Origin: CAYGBW01 sp964348185
GTDB taxonomy: Bacteria; Desulfobacterota; BSN033; WVXP01
Direction: 5' to 3'
Assembly (NCBI GenBank): GCA_964348185.1
Contig: CAYGBW010000049.1
Location: 1-12,870 of the forward strand
DNA length: 12,870 bases
A program made the position numbers and the translations under genes. The stretch's first letter is position 1. The number at the start of each line of letters is the position of its first letter. Under the pieces are notes generated by a model. That model made no database searches, had not been told where the DNA came from, and was given only the letters and a program-made list of their open reading frames with translations. Positions 5,818-12,501 of the stretch are shown here, piece after piece.

Positions 5818-7203
5818 ATGGCAGCCAACGATGTAGCCCCCCATGAATATGAAAGCCTTCGGCAAGCAGCCCGGCGGGTTCTCGAGAGGAATCGGCCGGA
5901 GGGAAGAAAATCGACCGTACCCGCTCTGACACAGTATCACCACCAGTGGAACTGGGATTCGGCCTTCATTGCGATTGGGCTCGCGTGCATAGATGTCCAA
6001 CGGGCCAGGGAAGAAATCGAAGCCCTGCTCGATGGGCAATGGGGTGACGGGATGATCCCCCATATTATCTATGATCCTGACCCGGAGAGAGACAAGACCT
6101 ATTTCCCAAATCGGAAACGGTGGGGGATCCACGTTGTCGATCCGGCGCAGGGGCCCCTGCCCGGAGTGGACACCTCCGGCATCACGCAACCTCCTCTTTT
6201 GGCGATCGCCGCCGAGTATACTCACAGAATGAGTGCAGATCGGAGAACCTCCCTTGAGTTCCTTGACAGAATCTATCCGAAATTGCTCAAGTATCATCAA
6301 TACCTCATGAAGAATCGAGATCCACACGGGGACGGTTTGGTTTCCCTGATACATCCCTGGGAATCGGGTTTGGACAACTCCCCTCGGTGGCAATCCGCTC
6401 TCGATCGGATTGAAGTGAACCCGGATAGTCTGCCACCGTACGAGCGCTTGGACGACAGACTTGTAAGCAGTGAGCAGCGACCCACCTCCAAAGATTATGA
6501 TCGTTACGTGTATCTCATTGAAGTTCTTAAGGCCTACAAATACAATCCGCAAGAACTGCTGAAGCACTGTCCTTTTCTGGTGCAAGATGTTCTCTTCAAC
6601 GCGGTTTTGTATCGGGCGAACAAGGCGTTGGTTGAAATGGCGCACCAAATCGGTCGAACAACAGCCGAAATTGAAGACTGGATGGAGGGTACCCGAAATT
6701 CAGTTCATAACAATCTCTGGAGCAACCAACACGGCCGCTTTTTGGACTTCAATCTGCGTACGGGTGAGTTCATCAATGAGAACACGATAGCCACGTTCAT
6801 ACCCCTCTTTGCAGAGCTTGCATCACCCGAACAAGCTCAACACCTCGTGAGGGATCATCTGAGAAACCCCAAAGAGTACTGGCCCCATCCCGGTGTTCCG
6901 CAGTTTCTGTTGCCGACGACGAGCAAGGATAACCGGTTGTGGTCGCCCGTGCGATACTGGCGTGGACCCATCTGGGTGAACACGAATTGGATGGTAATCA
7001 AGGGCCTGGAGGCCTACGGCTATCAAGAGGAAGCGCTTCGCATTCGGCAGGACACCTTGCGATTGCTTCGCAATCCTATGCCGGGTGCAGGGCAGTGGCG
7101 GTTCTGGGAGTACTTCAACCCCCTCAATGGCAGTGTTTCTGGCATCGACAACTTCAGTTGGTCAGCAGCATTAGCCATCGAGCTAACTGAGATCTCTCAG
7201 TAG
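5818..7203 (+). CDS. ggH: GH63-type glucosylglycerate / mannosylglycerate hydrolase
   Basis: This is an (alpha/alpha)6-barrel glycosidase of the GH63 group that cleaves glucosylglycerate (or mannosylglycerate) to the sugar and glycerate. From the ATG at 5818 it has 461 aa, close to characterised GgH and MgH proteins (about 420-450). The expected acid lies in SGLDNSPRW (D186). The expected base lies in RFWEYFNPLNG (E431). These correspond well to D182 and E419 of the Mycolicibacterium hassiacum enzyme. Other family elements are QWNWDSAF at 43-50, GDGMIPH at about 76-82, HPWESG at 179-184, and YWRGPIWVNTNW at 380-391. No signal peptide is seen, so it should be cytoplasmic. An in-frame GTG at 5740 would add 26 residues without family support; neither start has a good SD. 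GpgS downstream argues for glucosylglycerate as substrate, though mannosylglycerate is possible. Synthase and hydrolase together imply build-up and recycling of the solute. Confidence 0.87.
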   Translation: MAANDVAPHEYESLRQAARRVLERNRPEGRKSTVPALTQYHHQWNWDSAFIAIGLACIDVQRAREEIEALLDGQWGDGMIPHIIYDPDPERDKTYFPNRKRWGIHVVDPAQGPLPGVDTSGITQPPLLAIAAEYTHRMSADRRTSLEFLDRIYPKLLKYHQYLMKNRDPHGDGLVSLIHPWESGLDNSPRWQSALDRIEVNPDSLPPYERLDDRLVSSEQRPTSKDYDRYVYLIEVLKAYKYNPQELLKHCPFLVQDVLFNAVLYRANKALVEMAHQIGRTTAEIEDWMEGTRNSVHNNLWSNQHGRFLDFNLRTGEFINENTIATFIPLFAELASPEQAQHLVRDHLRNPKEYWPHPGVPQFLLPTTSKDNRLWSPVRYWRGPIWVNTNWMVIKGLEAYGYQEEALRIRQDTLRLLRNPMPGAGQWRFWEYFNPLNGSVSGIDNFSWSAALAIELTEISQ

Positions 7204-7252
7204 GCCTGACACGGTATGATTCGATGGGAGGGTAGACACAGTGAGAAGAGTC

Positions 7253-7360
7253 GCTATCGTGTGCGCTGCGATATCGATGCAATTGCACCCGCCCGGCTGG
7301 GGGATGGTTCTTTTCAGCCACGACCGCTTGCTTTGCGCAAGTTTCCCGGCACACGATAGC
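7253..7360 (+). other. 108-nt structured element with perfect 12-bp closing stem, between ggH and gpgS
   Basis: GCTATCGTGTGC (7253-7264) is the exact reverse complement of GCACACGATAGC (7349-7360). The 84 nt enclosed hold three further local inverted repeats: the palindrome TGCAATTGCA (7278-7287), GGCTG/CAGCC (7295-7299 and 7315-7319), and CTTGC/GCAAG (7327-7331 and 7337-7341). The palindrome CGATATCG is at 7269-7276. The element ends 41 nt before the gpgS ATG, so in a ggH-gpgS transcript it would form a multibranched leader. No T-run follows, so it is not a simple terminator. No target-site duplication is evident at its ends, which weakens but does not exclude a MITE. It matches no riboswitch class I can recognise. 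Confidence 0.55.
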
Positions 7361-7401
7361 CCAGTGGTGCATATTTGACCCTACTCAAGGGCGTACAATA
7401 C

Positions 7402-8460
7402 ATGGACGAAAAAGCCATAAGTCATCGCCATCTCCCCTTCAAGTGCGGTCATCCCGACAGTGATGGGGTGGATCGATGGTTTGGGGAAAACACCTTTCAG
7501 AGTGACGAGTTCGCCGACCTCGAATGGCTGGCTGCTCTCAAACGGGAGCAACGCCTAACCATCAGCCTGGGACTGCCAACGCTCAACGAAGAGGAAACAT
7601 TGGGCAATATCATCGAGACCGTCAAGGCGACGCTGATGGAAGATGTTCCCTTGTTGGATGAGATGGTGTTGTTTGATTCCGGCTCTGTGGACCGCACCCG
7701 TGAAATTGCCCTTGAGTTGGGTATTCCGGTCCACACTCACCAAGACATTCTGACCGGGTACGGTGGGTGTCATGGCAAAGGGGATGCTCTGTGGAAAAGC
7801 CTCTACACTCTCACTGGAGACATCGTCGCATGGATAGACACGGACATCAAGAACATTCACCCCCGTTTCGTTTATGGGATCCTGGGGCCCCTGCTGGACG
7901 ACCGCCGCATCCAATACGTCAAAGGATTCTACCGGCGCCCCGTGGATCAGGGCGGTAGAATGATTGTCGATGGCGGCGGTCGCGTGACGGAACTGACGGT
8001 GCGGCCCCTCATCAACATGTTCTTCCCGGAACTCTCCGGACTGATTCAACCTCTTTCAGGCGAATATGCTGGACGCCGACAGGCCCTGGAGCGGCTTCCC
8101 TTTTTCACCGGCTATGGGGTAGAAACAGGACTACTCATCGATACCCTGAAAACATTCGGTCTCCAGGCCATTGCCCAGGTAGACTTGCTTGAGCGTATTC
8201 ATCACAATCAACCCCTGTCCGCCCTTTCAAGAATGGCCTTTGCGATCATTCAGGTGATTATCCGCCGGTTGGAAGAACAAAACACAATCCTCCTGCTTGA
8301 CGAAGTCAGCAATGCGATGAATCTGATTCGGCAAGAATTGGGTAATCCTTTCCTGGAGAGGGAGGAAATCTGCCAGTGGGAACGTCCACCGATGATCACC
8401 CTGCCCGAGTATCAGCAAAAGCATCGACCAGGCGTCAAGTCCTGCGCCGACAGGTGGTGA
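7402..8460 (+). CDS. gpgS: Glucosyl-3-phosphoglycerate synthase (GT81)
   Basis: This retaining GT-A glycosyltransferase transfers glucose from an NDP-glucose to 3-phosphoglycerate, the first step to glucosylglycerate (compatible solute) and to mycobacterial methylglucose polysaccharides. From the ATG at 7402 it has 352 aa. The nucleotide-sugar binding start is SLGLPTLNEEET at 55-66. DSGSVDRT is at 92-99 and HGKGDALWKS at 124-133. The metal-binding DTD motif is at 146-148 (WIDTDIKNIHPRFVYG). Next come VKGFYRRP at 173-180, GGGRVTEL at 191-198, and QPLSGEYAGRR at about 216-226. FFTGYGVETGLLID (234-247) and the late His pair near 267-268 complete the GT81 pattern. A TTG at 7375 would add nine residues with no family support. 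An AAGG lies about 12 nt upstream of the ATG. The gene follows the hydrolase at 198 bp across the structured element and converges with the HAD/GT4 pair. Confidence 0.92.
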   Translation: MDEKAISHRHLPFKCGHPDSDGVDRWFGENTFQSDEFADLEWLAALKREQRLTISLGLPTLNEEETLGNIIETVKATLMEDVPLLDEMVLFDSGSVDRTREIALELGIPVHTHQDILTGYGGCHGKGDALWKSLYTLTGDIVAWIDTDIKNIHPRFVYGILGPLLDDRRIQYVKGFYRRPVDQGGRMIVDGGGRVTELTVRPLINMFFPELSGLIQPLSGEYAGRRQALERLPFFTGYGVETGLLIDTLKTFGLQAIAQVDLLERIHHNQPLSALSRMAFAIIQVIIRRLEEQNTILLLDEVSNAMNLIRQELGNPFLEREEICQWERPPMITLPEYQQKHRPGVKSCADRW

Positions 8461-8626
8461 ACGTCAATACTTGTGGGCATCCAGTCAAACACCATATCCT
8501 ATGCGACCGACATCACGCCTGCCCTTTGACGATCTTCTGAAGCACAGCTGCTGGCTCACCATCCCGTGCTCCAAGCACCTGATGTTTCACCAAGGGCTAG
8601 GCTCTGTCAGGGCTGTCCCCTATCTG
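8461..8626. other. Convergent gap between gpgS and the HAD gene
   Basis: The stretch is short and noncoding, where two transcription units meet. AGCAC/GTGCT arms (near 8540 and 8570) could pair, but no convincing terminator with a T-run was found on either strand. Confidence 0.3.
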
Positions 8627-9472
8627 TCAACACCCAAATCCCGTAAGTAAGCCGTCATAACTGCGGATCAGGGCGACCTCTCCGCACCGCTTTTCAGGAC
8701 GAGAATTCTGGCCATTCCCTTGAAAGAGTATGGCCTGCAGTCCGTGAGCCTGCGCGGCCAAGACGTCATTTTTCAAATCGTTTCCCACCACCAGAGCTTC
8801 AGCGGGCTCAAAGCCGAGATGCAGGAGTCCTGTCCTGACGAGACGAAAAAAATGAGGATTTGGCTTGCCGAACCCCAGACGAAAAGAGAGGAAGATCAGT
8901 CTAGAATCAAAGAACTCGTCCGGATCGATCCCTAGGGTGCGCCCGAGAATGGCCATAGTGTAAAACTGGGAATTGGAAACAATTCCCAGCACCACCCCAG
9001 CATTTTTGAGCGCCTTCAGGGCTTCCCCAGCCCCCGTAAACGCCCTGACCGGGTTGGCCAGCATTTCGCTATAGGCGGCCACCCTCCTGGGTTCAGTGAC
9101 TGCAGGATCTCCCCCCACCCTGCTTATCAAATCCTTCCAGATGTGATCCACCTGGACCTCCGCCGGCACAATGCCCAGCGTCTCCATTTTCCTGTGCTCC
9201 GCACCAATGGCTTCAAAAAACCACTCATGCCATCGGAGTCCGGTCTCATGGGAAAACCCGAAACGTTCAGCCGTGGCAGTGAAACTGTCCGCATCAGAGG
9301 GCTGTGAAAAACCGTCTAGGCAACACCCGCCCATTGGACAAAGGAGGGTACCATAAACATCAAACAGAACTGCCCTGGGACGCGGCTCCAACAGAGCAAC
9401 GTCTACGCTCGGCGTGGTTCGTGCTGGTGCCGGCACCGGAAACTCGGACAATACAGACGCCCAGGCTGTCAT
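8627..9472 (-). CDS. HAD-superfamily hydrolase of the glycosylglycerate cluster
   Basis: This is a class I HAD fold of 281 aa. Motif I is LFDVYGTLL with the nucleophile D38; motif II is VSNS at about 165-168. Motif III is the Lys in FGKPNP at about 202-206, and motif IV is VVGNDLKNDVLAA at about 228-240. The cap domain (about 50-145) is helical. Position D+2 is Tyr (Y40), not the acid/base Asp of DxDxT phosphatases; DxYGT is the pattern of L-2-haloacid dehalogenases. Position next to GpgS would suggest glucosyl-3-phosphoglycerate phosphatase, or the phosphatase of a mannosylglucosylglycerate route, but the Tyr makes this uncertain. The start is the ATG at 9472, whose ATGA overlaps the GT4 stop and which has GGGGGAG 5 nt upstream; a GTG two codons earlier would sit on that site. 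It is translationally coupled to the GT4 gene, so the two products probably work together. Confidence 0.85.
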   Translation of the reverse strand: MTAWASVLSEFPVPAPARTTPSVDVALLEPRPRAVLFDVYGTLLCPMGGCCLDGFSQPSDADSFTATAERFGFSHETGLRWHEWFFEAIGAEHRKMETLGIVPAEVQVDHIWKDLISRVGGDPAVTEPRRVAAYSEMLANPVRAFTGAGEALKALKNAGVVLGIVSNSQFYTMAILGRTLGIDPDEFFDSRLIFLSFRLGFGKPNPHFFRLVRTGLLHLGFEPAEALVVGNDLKNDVLAAQAHGLQAILFQGNGQNSRPEKRCGEVALIRSYDGLLTGFGC

Positions 9473-11058
9473 GGCCACTCCCCCATGAGAGGTCGATGAT
9501 ATTCTGGGGAAAAATAGACATTTAAGAGACGGTCACCGAGATCGGCAGGAGTTTCTTGCCGGCAGTTCAGGGTGAAGAGACCTTCGAACGCGGCCGCCAG
9601 CCGTTGCGCATGTGGCTGCAGGCCGAACCGCTCTTCCATCCGAGGCGAGAAATCCGGCGGAAACACAGCCGGCTCGGCACTCTTCGGGTTGAGGGATCTC
9701 AGAGTCTGTACAAATGACGTCTCCTCGAGACGCTCGGCAAGGACAACCTGCCTTTCGAGATCTAGAAAGCCGAAGTCAGCAATATCCCCTGAGAAAAGAT
9801 CTTTCACCGTAGCCATAAAAGCTTCAATCCGCGACTGACTCACACCGAGGAATCGTCCCCATTTCCGCGCAAATCGCCGGCCCCCGATGGTCATTTCCTC
9901 TCTGGTTTGCCTGTCAACCGGGACCCATAGATGTTCATACAGTGATTGTACCGGAAATCCTGCTTCCACAAAATCCCCAGTAACCTCAGGAATATTTCTC
10001 CCCACCAAGGGTTTCCCTCGAGTCGGTCCCTCAAGGAACGCATAACCGAAGCCCTCCAAGAGGGAGGTGGTTACGAGGGCATCCGAGCCGAGGACAAGGT
10101 CGTCCAGGCTAATGGACCTGCCCACGAGATCGTGGCCGAAACCCACGACGGCGGCGTGATTGTGTCTCCTGAAAAGTCCCTTGACCCTTTCCGCATAGGG
10201 ACGCTCGGGATCAGAATTTGCATCCAGGGTAACAAGCAGCTGGGGTGGATCGGTGGCGATGGCAGCCAGGAGAAGAGCCTCCACCACGTTCTTGCGACGG
10301 ATGAGGCGAATCGGGAGGGTCCACCAGGGACGATGGGGTTCCCAGCGGTAGCCATGATCCCTTGCATAGCGATGCAAGAGAGGGAGAATGGCCTCTCTGG
10401 GTTTTTCCCTCTTGACAGGTCGAGATGGAATGGCATTGGGAAGGTAGAAAACCCGCTCCTTTGGCACACCGGCCCGTGCCAGCCTGCTGAAATCCGAAGA
10501 ATTGAGGACAGCGTAGCCGACATTTTTCCAAGGAGGATAGATCTCCTCTATGCCACCGGTCCCCCAACATCGACGGAGGTGCAACAGGTTGTGAAGGCGA
10601 CCGCATTCGGCAAAATCATGGATGTGGTAGAGAAATCGGTGCGGGGCGCCCCTGTCCGCCGCCTCTCTTGCCGCCTCCAGCAAACCGGCAGTGACCAAGG
10701 GATTCTTGCCAATCGTCGGGTTATGCGCCCAGTATAAGCAAGCTCCCTGTCCTTGTCCCATCAACCAAGCCGCTAGCGCAGAGGCTTCGCCCCAGAAGTT
10801 CTCCCGGCCAGGCCACACCTTGTCGCTGTAATCAAGTCTGGAATCCAACTGAATCGCAATCGGCACGCTCCACGGCTGTAGCGCAGCCTTGAAGTCCTCA
10901 AGACCATCCCTTCTGCCCACGAGCAGTTTTACTGAGCGACCGTCAAGCCAGCCAGATTGAGCGAGCCCGATGAGGCTCAGCTCAAGAGCTGACCGGACAC
11001 CACCTGTCAGTAGGTGATAGTGGACAATGACAAGAGTTTCAGGCTCTGACACTCCCAT
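9469..11058 (-). CDS. GT4-like glycosyltransferase, 529 aa
   Basis: This retaining GT-B glycosyltransferase shows the N-terminal glycine loop HYHLLTGGVRSAL at 13-25. HIHDFAECGR is at about 145-154 and AVLNSSDFSR at 183-192. The C-domain entry has basic residues in IRLIRRKNVVEALLLA (250-265). The EX7E motif is EGFGYAFLE (E335, E343), followed by GKPLVGRNIPEVTGD. It is about 100 residues longer than common GT4 enzymes, with a helical C-terminal extension (about 420-529). No membrane segment is seen. By position with GpgS, the hydrolase and a HAD protein, it may add a second sugar to glucosyl-3-phosphoglycerate or glucosylglycerate, as MggA/MggS do in mannosylglucosylglycerate synthesis; this is inference, and donor and acceptor cannot be read from sequence. 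The start is supported by GAGGG 6 nt before the ATG. TATACT at 11086-11091 (minus strand) could be a -10 box but lacks a -35. Confidence 0.88.
   Translation of the reverse strand: MGVSEPETLVIVHYHLLTGGVRSALELSLIGLAQSGWLDGRSVKLLVGRRDGLEDFKAALQPWSVPIAIQLDSRLDYSDKVWPGRENFWGEASALAAWLMGQGQGACLYWAHNPTIGKNPLVTAGLLEAAREAADRGAPHRFLYHIHDFAECGRLHNLLHLRRCWGTGGIEEIYPPWKNVGYAVLNSSDFSRLARAGVPKERVFYLPNAIPSRPVKREKPREAILPLLHRYARDHGYRWEPHRPWWTLPIRLIRRKNVVEALLLAAIATDPPQLLVTLDANSDPERPYAERVKGLFRRHNHAAVVGFGHDLVGRSISLDDLVLGSDALVTTSLLEGFGYAFLEGPTRGKPLVGRNIPEVTGDFVEAGFPVQSLYEHLWVPVDRQTREEMTIGGRRFARKWGRFLGVSQSRIEAFMATVKDLFSGDIADFGFLDLERQVVLAERLEETSFVQTLRSLNPKSAEPAVFPPDFSPRMEERFGLQPHAQRLAAAFEGLFTLNCRQETPADLGDRLLNVYFSPEYHRPLMGEWP
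9478..9484 (-). promoter_or_regulatory. Ribosome binding site fixing the HAD start
   Basis: GGGGGAG on the minus strand lies 5 nt before the ATG at 9472 and inside the last codons of the GT4 gene. It supports a coupled ATGA start over the upstream GTG. Confidence 0.6.
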
Positions 11059-11127
11059 GGCTGTCCCTCTCTATCTCAAGCCTACAGTATACTCCCCATC
11101 AGCTGGCACGTTCGTAAATGACCGAGT

Positions 11128-11376
11128 TCACCGGTCCGGCCCTGGGGAGGCGATCAGCCCTTTCTCAAGGGAGACCCCCAGCCTCATGAGCAGGCCGGCT
11201 TCCAGGTAATCGGCACGCCTCGCGGAATGGAATCCGTCTGATGTTCCATCTCCTTCAGAGACAGGAACAACGATTCTTCGATCCGTAGCGTCAGGACAAG
11301 AGAAACCTCCTTGCCGCACGTTTTCGCACGACCAAGGGTGACATTTTCGCTGAGTCAATTGGAGCACAGATCGCAT
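11128..11376 (-). CDS. Possible small hypothetical protein between membrane protein and GT4 genes
   Basis: This is an 82-codon ORF starting with ATG 13 nt after the stop of the four-helix membrane protein gene and ending 69 nt before the GT4 start, all on the minus strand. The second half (about residues 51-82, from ARRADYLEAG to the stop) has strong G/C bias at third codon positions and reads like protein. The first half does not. There is no good Shine-Dalgarno and I recognise no family. It could be a real operon member, the tail of a decayed gene, or chance. If it is not a gene, the gap 11059-11389 is noncoding, with only the AGTATACT palindrome at 11086-11093. Confidence 0.3.
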   Translation of the reverse strand: MRSVLQLTQRKCHPWSCENVRQGGFSCPDATDRRIVVPVSEGDGTSDGFHSARRADYLEAGLLMRLGVSLEKGLIASPGPDR

Positions 11377-11389
11377 CTAGCCAGCTGTC

Positions 11390-11959
11390 TTAAGCCTTCT
11401 CACTTCTGTTCCCGTGTTTTTCCTCCAGAGTGGCCTTGAGTTTCTCCCACCTTTCAGTAACCTTATTCGACCGCTTATATGTCAGGAAGATGCCAAAGGA
11501 TACGAACAACAGAACAACAGTGCCCACAATGGAGGCAATCAGGTTAACCCTGTAAAAAATGAAAAAGAATGCGAGTGAGAGTACCGAGTAGATCGTGGCC
11601 GCAGTGGTCGTCTCCGAATGAATGACCAGCGGGTTGCCATAGGTTTTTCGATACGCTGAGAGAGCATATTCCCAGCAAATTTTGTTGTCGCCTATTTCAG
11701 GGGATGCAAAGACTTTCAGGAACTCGGCATTCCGGATAATCTTGTAACTGAGACTGGCCACGTACAGACTGGAGCTGAATAGAACCGCGAAGGCACAACC
11801 CAGCGAAATATCTCTGATACGCGCTGACTCAGCAAGAGCGATTAGGCCGAGGGCAAGAATCGTAGGCACAAGCGTTTGAACAACTCTCGCCTGGCACTGT
11901 CTCAGTTCGGTCTCAATCCTTTCACGATCGCTTTCATCTAGCGAGATCATCTGACTCAT
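11390..11959 (-). CDS. Four-helix integral membrane protein, unknown function
   Basis: From the ATG at 11959 the protein has 189 aa. A charged N-terminal helix (10-24, rich in E/R) precedes hydrophobic segments at about 27-45, 51-74, 118-137 and 139-161. A basic, Lys/Glu-rich amphipathic tail (about 162-189) looks cytoplasmic. The segment between helices 2 and 3 (75-117) carries conserved-looking Trp/Tyr. No signal peptide or catalytic motif is seen and I do not recognise the family. The start is set by a perfect AGGAGG 8 nt upstream; an in-frame ATG 13 codons earlier lies in a GA-rich tract without an SD. The gene is on the same strand as and upstream of the GT4/HAD pair, about 330 nt away, so it may belong to the same unit. 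The 44-nt nested inverted repeat at 12008-12051 lies just upstream and could control it. Confidence 0.75.
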   Translation of the reverse strand: MSQMISLDESDRERIETELRQCQARVVQTLVPTILALGLIALAESARIRDISLGCAFAVLFSSSLYVASLSYKIIRNAEFLKVFASPEIGDNKICWEYALSAYRKTYGNPLVIHSETTTAATIYSVLSLAFFFIFYRVNLIASIVGTVVLLFVSFGIFLTYKRSNKVTERWEKLKATLEEKHGNRSEKA

Positions 11960-11967
11960 GACAATTG

Positions 11968-11973
11968 CCTCCT
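11968..11973 (-). promoter_or_regulatory. Consensus Shine-Dalgarno of the membrane protein gene
   Basis: AGGAGG on the minus strand is 8 nt before the ATG at 11959. It is the strongest ribosome binding site in the window apart from that at 12581-12586, and it decides the start. It sits at the end of a GA-rich tract covering about 11968-11998. Confidence 0.7.
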
Positions 11974-12007
11974 CATCTTCTCTCTCTCTCCTTCTCAATC
12001 TTCACCA

Positions 12008-12051
12008 TTAACTTATCCTTGATAACGAATCAACCCCACAGGGGAAGTTAA
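12008..12051. promoter_or_regulatory. 44-nt nested inverted repeat (three-way-junction element)
   Basis: The outer arms TTAACTT (12008-12014) and AAGTTAA (12045-12051) pair perfectly. Inside are two adjacent hairpins: TTGAT-AACGA-ATCAA (12019-12033) and CCCC-ACA-GGGG (12034-12044). Only ATCC (12015-12018) is left unpaired, so nearly every base is used. The element lies about 50 nt upstream of the membrane protein ATG and would be in its leader or promoter. It could be a structured RNA leader, an operator or a cruciform. No known class is recognised. Confidence 0.5.
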
Positions 12052-12066
12052 GCGAACGACACAACT

Positions 12067-12399
12067 TCAAGGTATCCTCCGATTTCTCTCTCTACCATTT
12101 GAGTCCCCGACCCGTCCCCGTTGCCCACCGACCCGTCTCGTCATCAGATCTCGGTCTACGGTTGGAGTTCGTATCGGGGTGACCTCACCGTTGCCCAAGA
12201 GGCGGCTGTGACCCGTGACATCGGCACTGGGGAGAGGGATAAGCTGGTGTTGGAGCGACTCTGGTTCCATGAGATGTTCCTGAATGAAAGAGCGCGTGGG
12301 GAACCAATTCTCATGAGCTTTGTCCTTACGATTTATCATGTGCATGGGTCTAAGTAACGATGCAACAGGTTCCTTTATTTTCCACACCGACTGCCATGA
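12067..12399. other. Decayed stretch without a supported gene
   Basis: ORFs can be read on both strands here: 12121-12357 plus, and the distal part of 12067-12489 minus. Neither has a ribosome binding site, family resemblance or consistent codon bias. The minus-strand frame is continuous with the E1-beta remnant upstream but runs past the normal C-terminus of that family into low-complexity Arg/Gly-rich sequence, so it is probably read-through noncoding DNA. Confidence 0.4.
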
Positions 12400-12501
12400 C
12401 AACAGGCCACGCAGAGCTTTCTTGATATTCTCCACGGGAGGCAGAGCGGCGTTTTCCAATGTTCGGTTGTAGGGGATAGGCACGTCCATGCCGGCAACCT
12501 T
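12400..12501 (-). pseudogene. C-terminal remnant of a 2-oxoacid dehydrogenase E1-beta gene
   Basis: The minus-strand frame reads KVAGMDVPIPYNRTLE followed by LPPVENIKKALRGLL. This matches the closing segment of pyruvate/branched-chain/acetoin dehydrogenase E1-beta subunits (pattern RVxGxDVPxPYxxxLExxxLPxxxxIxxAxxxLL). Only about 34 codons remain; directly upstream in this frame are TGA and TAG codons, and the rest of the gene (roughly 290 codons) is absent. The family assignment rests on pattern memory, not a search. The remnant is joined to an unrelated gene start at 12502-12575. Confidence 0.55.

Noticed and set aside
5800..6648. Minus-strand ORF (282 codons) opposite the glycosylglycerate hydrolase
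   Set aside because: It is the antisense shadow of a gene with clear GH63 motifs and catalytic residues.
7375..7399. TTGACC and TACAAT before gpgS as a sigma-70 promoter
   Set aside because: The spacer is only 13 nt, and the start of transcription would fall after the gpgS ATG.
9946..10737. Plus-strand ORF (263 codons) opposite the GT4 gene
   Set aside because: It is the antisense shadow; the GT4 frame has the EX7E motif, a good SD and coupling to the HAD gene.
12008..12051. Integron attC-like site (the right arm GTTAAGC fits the R' core)
   Set aside because: It is only 44 nt long, the left arm does not complement the full core, the L'/L'' boxes are missing and there is no integrase.
12067..12489. 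Full 140-codon minus-strand ORF as an intact gene
   Set aside because: Only its first ~30 codons resemble a known family (E1-beta C-terminus). It begins just after stop codons in that frame and runs past the family's normal end into sequence without coding character.
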